Positions 60,896 through 64,000 of a DNA stretch of 64,000 nt are shown piece by piece. The stretch covers positions 4,073,501 through 4,137,500 of the forward strand of contig NW_018344068.1 of NCBI RefSeq assembly GCF_002099425.1. Reading direction: 5' to 3'. The notes beneath the pieces are model-generated. The model had not been told where the DNA came from. It ran no database searches and saw only the letters and a program-made list of their open reading frames with translations. A program made the translations under genes and the position numbers. Numbering within the stretch: the first letter of the stretch is position 1; each line of letters opens with the position of its first letter. The DNA is from Phascolarctos cinereus (Eukaryota > Chordata > Mammalia > Diprotodontia > Phascolarctidae).

Positions 60896-61471
60896 TTCTA
60901 TAACTGAGTTCTACCCAACCCATTGCTCTAATCAAGCAAAGGGCTGGGTCAAGCTGGGTAACGAAGAAAGCAATCTGTCTAATATCACAGTTTTTTTTTT
61001 TGCTTGAAATTTCCTGATTCCTCCCCTGACCCCTGGACAAATAGTACTGGTCCTGGATAGAGACAAGAGCCAGATTGAAGGCTGTCAGTAAAACAAAGGT
61101 TAACTGAGAAACAAAATCCAAGACAAGCAAGTTGGTAAGAGAGCAGTCAGACATCCTCAGTGAATTTAGGTCCCTGAGACCAACCAGACTGCTGAAAGTA
61201 TCAGTAAGTCTGTTTGCTAAAGTACAGTCTTTATAAAATCTTGGTGAACAAAAGAGGTGGAACAGGACTAGAGGTGGACTAGCCTTATGCAAGTTTTCAA
61301 AAAGAGGAAAAAGAAGGATATTTCATAATAGGGGTCAATGAGTTTGACATGAAAACAAATTTCAAAGGGGTGATATAAACATGCAGAAAGGGAAGCAGTG
61401 ATGACTGTGATCTAATAGTAGTTCATTAGAGACAGCTTTGGCAGACTGACTTCGCCTACTTTTTTTTTTTT
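60896..61471. other. No recognised repeat or gene
   Basis: The 148-codon minus frame at 60846-61292 spans the hAT edge and unique sequence and has no domain. The lack of a hallmark motif argues against a gene. Confidence 0.4.
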
Positions 61472-61615
61472 TGGAGGCATTCCCCAATAGATGTATACCC
61501 CCGTGGTCTCCAGTTCTTTGTCACCACAAACATTATTTCTATATATACAGGAACTTTCTCTCCTTGTCTTCTTTGGGAGTATATGTGGGGTGGTAAGATA
61601 TTTGGGTCAAAGTTT
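61472..61615 (-). mobile_element. L1 ORF2-end fragment
   Basis: GGCATTCCCCAATAGATGTATACCCCC, TCTCCAGTTCTTTGTCACCACAAAC and CAGGAACTTTCTCTCC match the L1 region just upstream of the segments at 31651-32180. Truncated on both sides. Confidence 0.65.
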
Positions 61616-61621
61616 CCCCTG

Positions 61622-61762
61622 TTTTTGGGAAGGCAATTGGGGTTAAGTGACTTGCCCAGGGTCACACAGCTATTAAGCGTCAAGTGTCTGAGGTTGGATT
61701 TGAACTCAGGTCCTCTAATTCCAGAGCCAGTGTTATATCTACTGTACCACCTATCTGTCCCC
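61622..61762 (-). mobile_element. Short marsupial SINE
   Basis: TTTTTGGGAAGGCAATTGGGGTTAAG, GGTCACACAGCTATTAAGCG, head CACCTATCTGTCCCC. Confidence 0.87.
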
Positions 61763-62405
61763 TCATCAAGTTTTTAAAATTGAGTTACTAGACTGAAAGA
61801 TGAGAGGATGCTGTGGTCTTAATATACCTGTATTTTGGCAAGGCCTTTGACAAAAGTCTCTCAAGAAAGCATGATGGAAAAAGAGAGCAACATGGCCTGA
61901 AGAATTGTACAGTTTGGTAGGTGGGGATCTTGTTGACAGGCCAATTTTAAAAGTGGGAGATTCTTTGATGAATGTCAGCCTACAGAAAGGTCCCTAGTGG
62001 AGGGCTGGAGGTTCTCTTCTTGTCCTGTTCTGTCTGTTTAACCCTGTTATCAATGACTTGTATGAAGGCATAGCTAGGAAGCTTATCAAATTTTCAGCTT
62101 ACAAGAAGCTCCAGGAGGCAGAGCTAGCTAATATGTTGGAAGACAGAATCAGGATTATAAGAGATCATCAGTAGGAATGATGGGGCAGAATCTAATAAAA
62201 ATGAAATTTAAGAGGGACGAGTTTAAAGTCCTGTTCTTAAGCTTAAAAATAATTAATTGCACAAGTACAGGACTGAGGAGACATAGTCTAGAACTAGACA
62301 AGAGTTCATGTGCAAAATACCTAGGGGTTTTAGTGGGTTTTAGTTCAATATGAGTTAACAGCCAAAAAGCTATTGCTATCTTAGGTTGCAGTAATAGAAG
62401 CAATA

Positions 62406-62666
62406 TTGTCCAGAACTAGGAAAGTGATAGTCCCATGGTGCTTTGTACTGCTCAGACTACATCTGGAAGACTGTGCCCAGCTGTGGGTGCCATATTTTAG
62501 GAAGGAAACTGACGGGCTAGAGAGAATTCAGATTAGCATAACCAGGATGGTGAGGGGACTAGAAACAATGTCGTCTGAGGAACAGTTAAAGAAGTTGGGG
62601 ATGTTTATGTTGGAAAAGAAAAGATTTGAGAAGGGGACGGGAATGATTGCCGTCTTCAAATACTAG
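62406..62666 (+). pseudogene. L3/CR1 RT C-terminal coding remnant
   Basis: An 86-codon frame with residues such as H-L-E-D-C-A-Q-L-W-V-P-Y, L-E-R-I-Q, T-R-M-V-R-G-L-E, L-K-K-L-G-M-F, L-E-K-K-R-F and I-A-V-F-K-Y. This parallels the CR1/L3 C-terminus ([54 protein letters not shown]). It is the only stretch here with extended LINE protein homology. The internal ATG is incidental. It is isolated from an intact RT, so it is non-functional. Confidence 0.8.
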
Positions 62667-62812
62667 AAGGGCAAAGGGATCAGTCTTGCTTTGCTTGGCC
62701 CCAGAGGACAGAATTATGCATAATGTGTGGAAGTTATAGGAAAACACATTTTCACTAAAGATGAAAATCATCCTAAAAATTAGAGCTGTCCAGCCATGCA
62801 GTGGGCTGCTTC

Positions 62813-62873
62813 TGGGGGTGTAATGGTAAATGTTTAACAACTGGCTCTGAGGTGGGGGGGATATATGTATATA

Positions 62874-62919
<46 letters not shown>

Positions 62920-63136
62920 CACACACACACACACATATATATACATGACATATTTTAGAGTTTAATCTGCATCATGAACATTTTCCCAACACTTTTGAAA
63001 GTCTAGACAATCAACAGAATAATTAATCAAGCTCTGATTTGTAGCATTTACTTACTTCCAAGATGTACATGCCCACATTGAAAATTTAACAATCTGTTCC
63101 TGTAAGCTGGCATAGGCTGGTTCCAGCATACCCCTG
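62813..63136. mobile_element. hAT element 'F', copy 2
   Basis: TGGGGGTGTAATGGTAAATG to GGTTCCAGCATACCCCTG. Flanks GCTGCTTC (62805-62812) / GCTGCCTC (63137-63144), 7/8. Contains the empty site GTCTAGAC at 63001-63008 and a (TA/CA)n run (62861-62946). Inserted in the L3/CR1. Confidence 0.88.
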
Positions 63137-63229
63137 GCTGCCTCATTTCCGTATTGCTAGAGGTTCTTGGCCAGAGGCCAGAAGATTCCTTGTCAGGTAT
63201 CCTGTTAAAGGGAGCCTTGATTCAGATGA

Positions 63230-63835
63230 CAGAATCTTCCAAGTTGAAGTCAGAGGCCATCTTATCCAGTTGGTAGCTCCCTAATAATCCCTTCTGCAAC
63301 AGGCTGTCCAGCCTCTGCTTGAATAGTGACAGGAATAATAACTAGCATTTACATAGTGCTTAAAAGTTTCTAAAGAGCTTTACACATTTTATCTCATTTT
63401 ATCTTGGGAGGTAAGAGGCTATTATTATCATCACCATTTTACAGATGAAGAAACTGAGGCACACAAGCGAAATGACTTGCCCACAGGGTCACATAGCTGG
63501 TAATTGTGAGGCTGGATTTGAACTCAGGACTTTAGACCTAGTGCTTTATCTGTTGTGTCACCTACCTGCCTTGAAGGGCCCATCAGCCAGCCCATTCTAC
63601 TTTTGAACAGTTTTCTAGGAGCTTTCCCCTTATAATCTGCCTTTGCAAATTTTACTTCAATTCAATTCAGTCCAATCCAATTTTACAAGCACCTGCCTGG
63701 AGCATGGCTCTGTATTTGGAAAGCCCTCAGGAAGCTGATCTTCTATTATTGCTCCTGGTTCTGTTCTCTGAGGCCAAGCAGAAAAAGGACAATTCCTCTT
63801 CCACATGACCCCTCTCTAAGTACTTAAAGAGAGGA
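63230..63835 (-). mobile_element. L3/CR1 3' end split by MIR
   Basis: CAGGCTGTCCAGCCTCTGCTTGAATAG to 63330, then CAGCCCATTCTACTTTTGAACAG, TGCTCCTGGTTCTGTTCTCTGAGGCC and TTCCTCTTCCACATGACCC. Lies tail to tail with the sense L3 just upstream. Confidence 0.78.
63332..63572 (-). mobile_element. MIR SINE, full length
   Basis: ACTAGCATTTACATAGTGC, TATCTCATTTTATCTTGGGAGG, CATTTTACAGATGAAGAAACTGAGGC, GGATTTGAACTCAGGAC, head CACCTACCTGCC. Confidence 0.88.
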
Positions 63836-63837
63836 AA

Positions 63838-64000
63838 GGGAAGGGAATGAGCATTTACTAAGTGCCTACTATGTGCTGGTTACTAAGCTAAGTACCTTGT
63901 AGCTATTATCTCACTGGATTTTCACAATAACCTTGGGAAGCAGGTATTATTATTATCCTGTCCATTTTACAGTTGAGGAAACTGAGTCAGGCAGAGGCTA
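63838..64000 (-). mobile_element. MIR SINE, cut by window edge
   Basis: GAGCATTTACTAAGTGCCTACTATGTGC, GATTTTCACAATAACCTTGGGAAGC, CATTTTACAGTTGAGGAAACTGAG. The head side lies beyond the window. Confidence 0.87.

Larger units (their letters stand above)
61800..63229 (+). mobile_element. L3/CR1 LINE, RT C-terminal half to 3' end, split by hAT F2
   Basis: CCTGTATTTTGGCAAGGCCTTTGAC encodes L-Y-F-G-K-A-F-D (CR1 YLDFSKAFD). Near 62048: V-I-N-D-L-Y-E-G-I and K-L-I-K-F-S-A-Y-K-K-L, a decayed F-I-N-D-L ... F-A-D-D-T-K-L. The best-preserved part is 62406-62666. The 3' part resumes at 63137 with GCTGCCTCATTTCCGTATTGC and CCTTGTCAGGTATCCTGTT. Confidence 0.82.

Noticed and set aside
60846-61292. 148-codon minus-strand frame
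   Set aside because: It runs across a hAT MITE edge into unique DNA and shows no domain; treated as chance.
1-64000. CRISPR-like or tRNA-gene calls from repeated GTTCAAATCTGG boxes
   Set aside because: Those boxes are the internal promoter remnants of tRNA-derived SINEs, scattered in both orientations and not arrayed; no cloverleaf is kept.

Overview
This window reads as repeat-dense, gene-free nuclear DNA of a marsupial. The evidence is the SINE content: many tRNA-related CORE-SINE-like copies share the head GGCAGCTAGGTGGC-CAGTGGATAGAGC and a B-box-like GTTCAAATCTGG. They come in a short form of about 150 bp ending in an A-rich tail and a long form of about 250 bp. They are mixed with abundant MIR/Ther-1 SINEs, L2 and L3/CR1 LINEs, 5'-truncated L1 and hAT-Charlie-type DNA transposons. 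I saw no copy of the SINE type I remember as dominant in Monodelphis, so an Australian marsupial is more likely than an American opossum. That is memory-based inference. Family names are also given from memory, with no library search.

No open reading frame looks like a host gene. I found no convincing exon, tRNA gene, snRNA gene or CRISPR array. The only reading frames with recognisable protein content are decayed mobile-element remnants: an L3/CR1 reverse-transcriptase C-terminus at 62406-62666, an L3/CR1 RT core on the minus strand near 20664-20852, an L2 RT YADD segment at 51583-51840, and the dimerisation region of a hAT transposase near 5925-6055. Most other long frames fall in microsatellites or SINEs.

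Layout. 0-16 kb: hAT-type elements (many about 180-230 bp), SINEs, MIR and L2 tails, plus an unclassified 429-bp TIR transposon (13087-13515). 16-18.5 kb: repeat-poor. 19.1-22.0 kb: an antisense L3/CR1 broken up by MIR, L2-like and SINE insertions. 22-26 kb: L1 and L2 with nested insertions. 26.1-27.87 kb: the longest stretch with no recognised repeat, holding an RFX X-box-like site and an octamer. 29.0-29.3 kb: a promoter-like cluster with ZNF143-like, inverted CCAAT and CACGTG motifs. 31-46 kb: L1, L2 and hAT copies, including a hAT nested in another hAT, a purine satellite and several repeat-poor blocks. 46-58 kb: L3, L2, MIR, SINEs, a mariner-like MITE and a long CTTC array; 56.8-57.3 kb is another repeat-free, AT-rich block. 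58.6-60.5 kb: an antisense L2 with an embedded microsatellite and SINE. 61.5-64 kb: L1, sense and antisense L3 and a second copy of the 36-kb hAT family.

The window's value is as a layered insertion record. Many copies keep target-site duplications, so relative order can be read. One nested insertion can be checked against an empty site in a second copy inside the same window. I found no evidence of a novel multi-gene system. The best functional candidates are the repeat-free blocks, which may be conserved non-coding elements.
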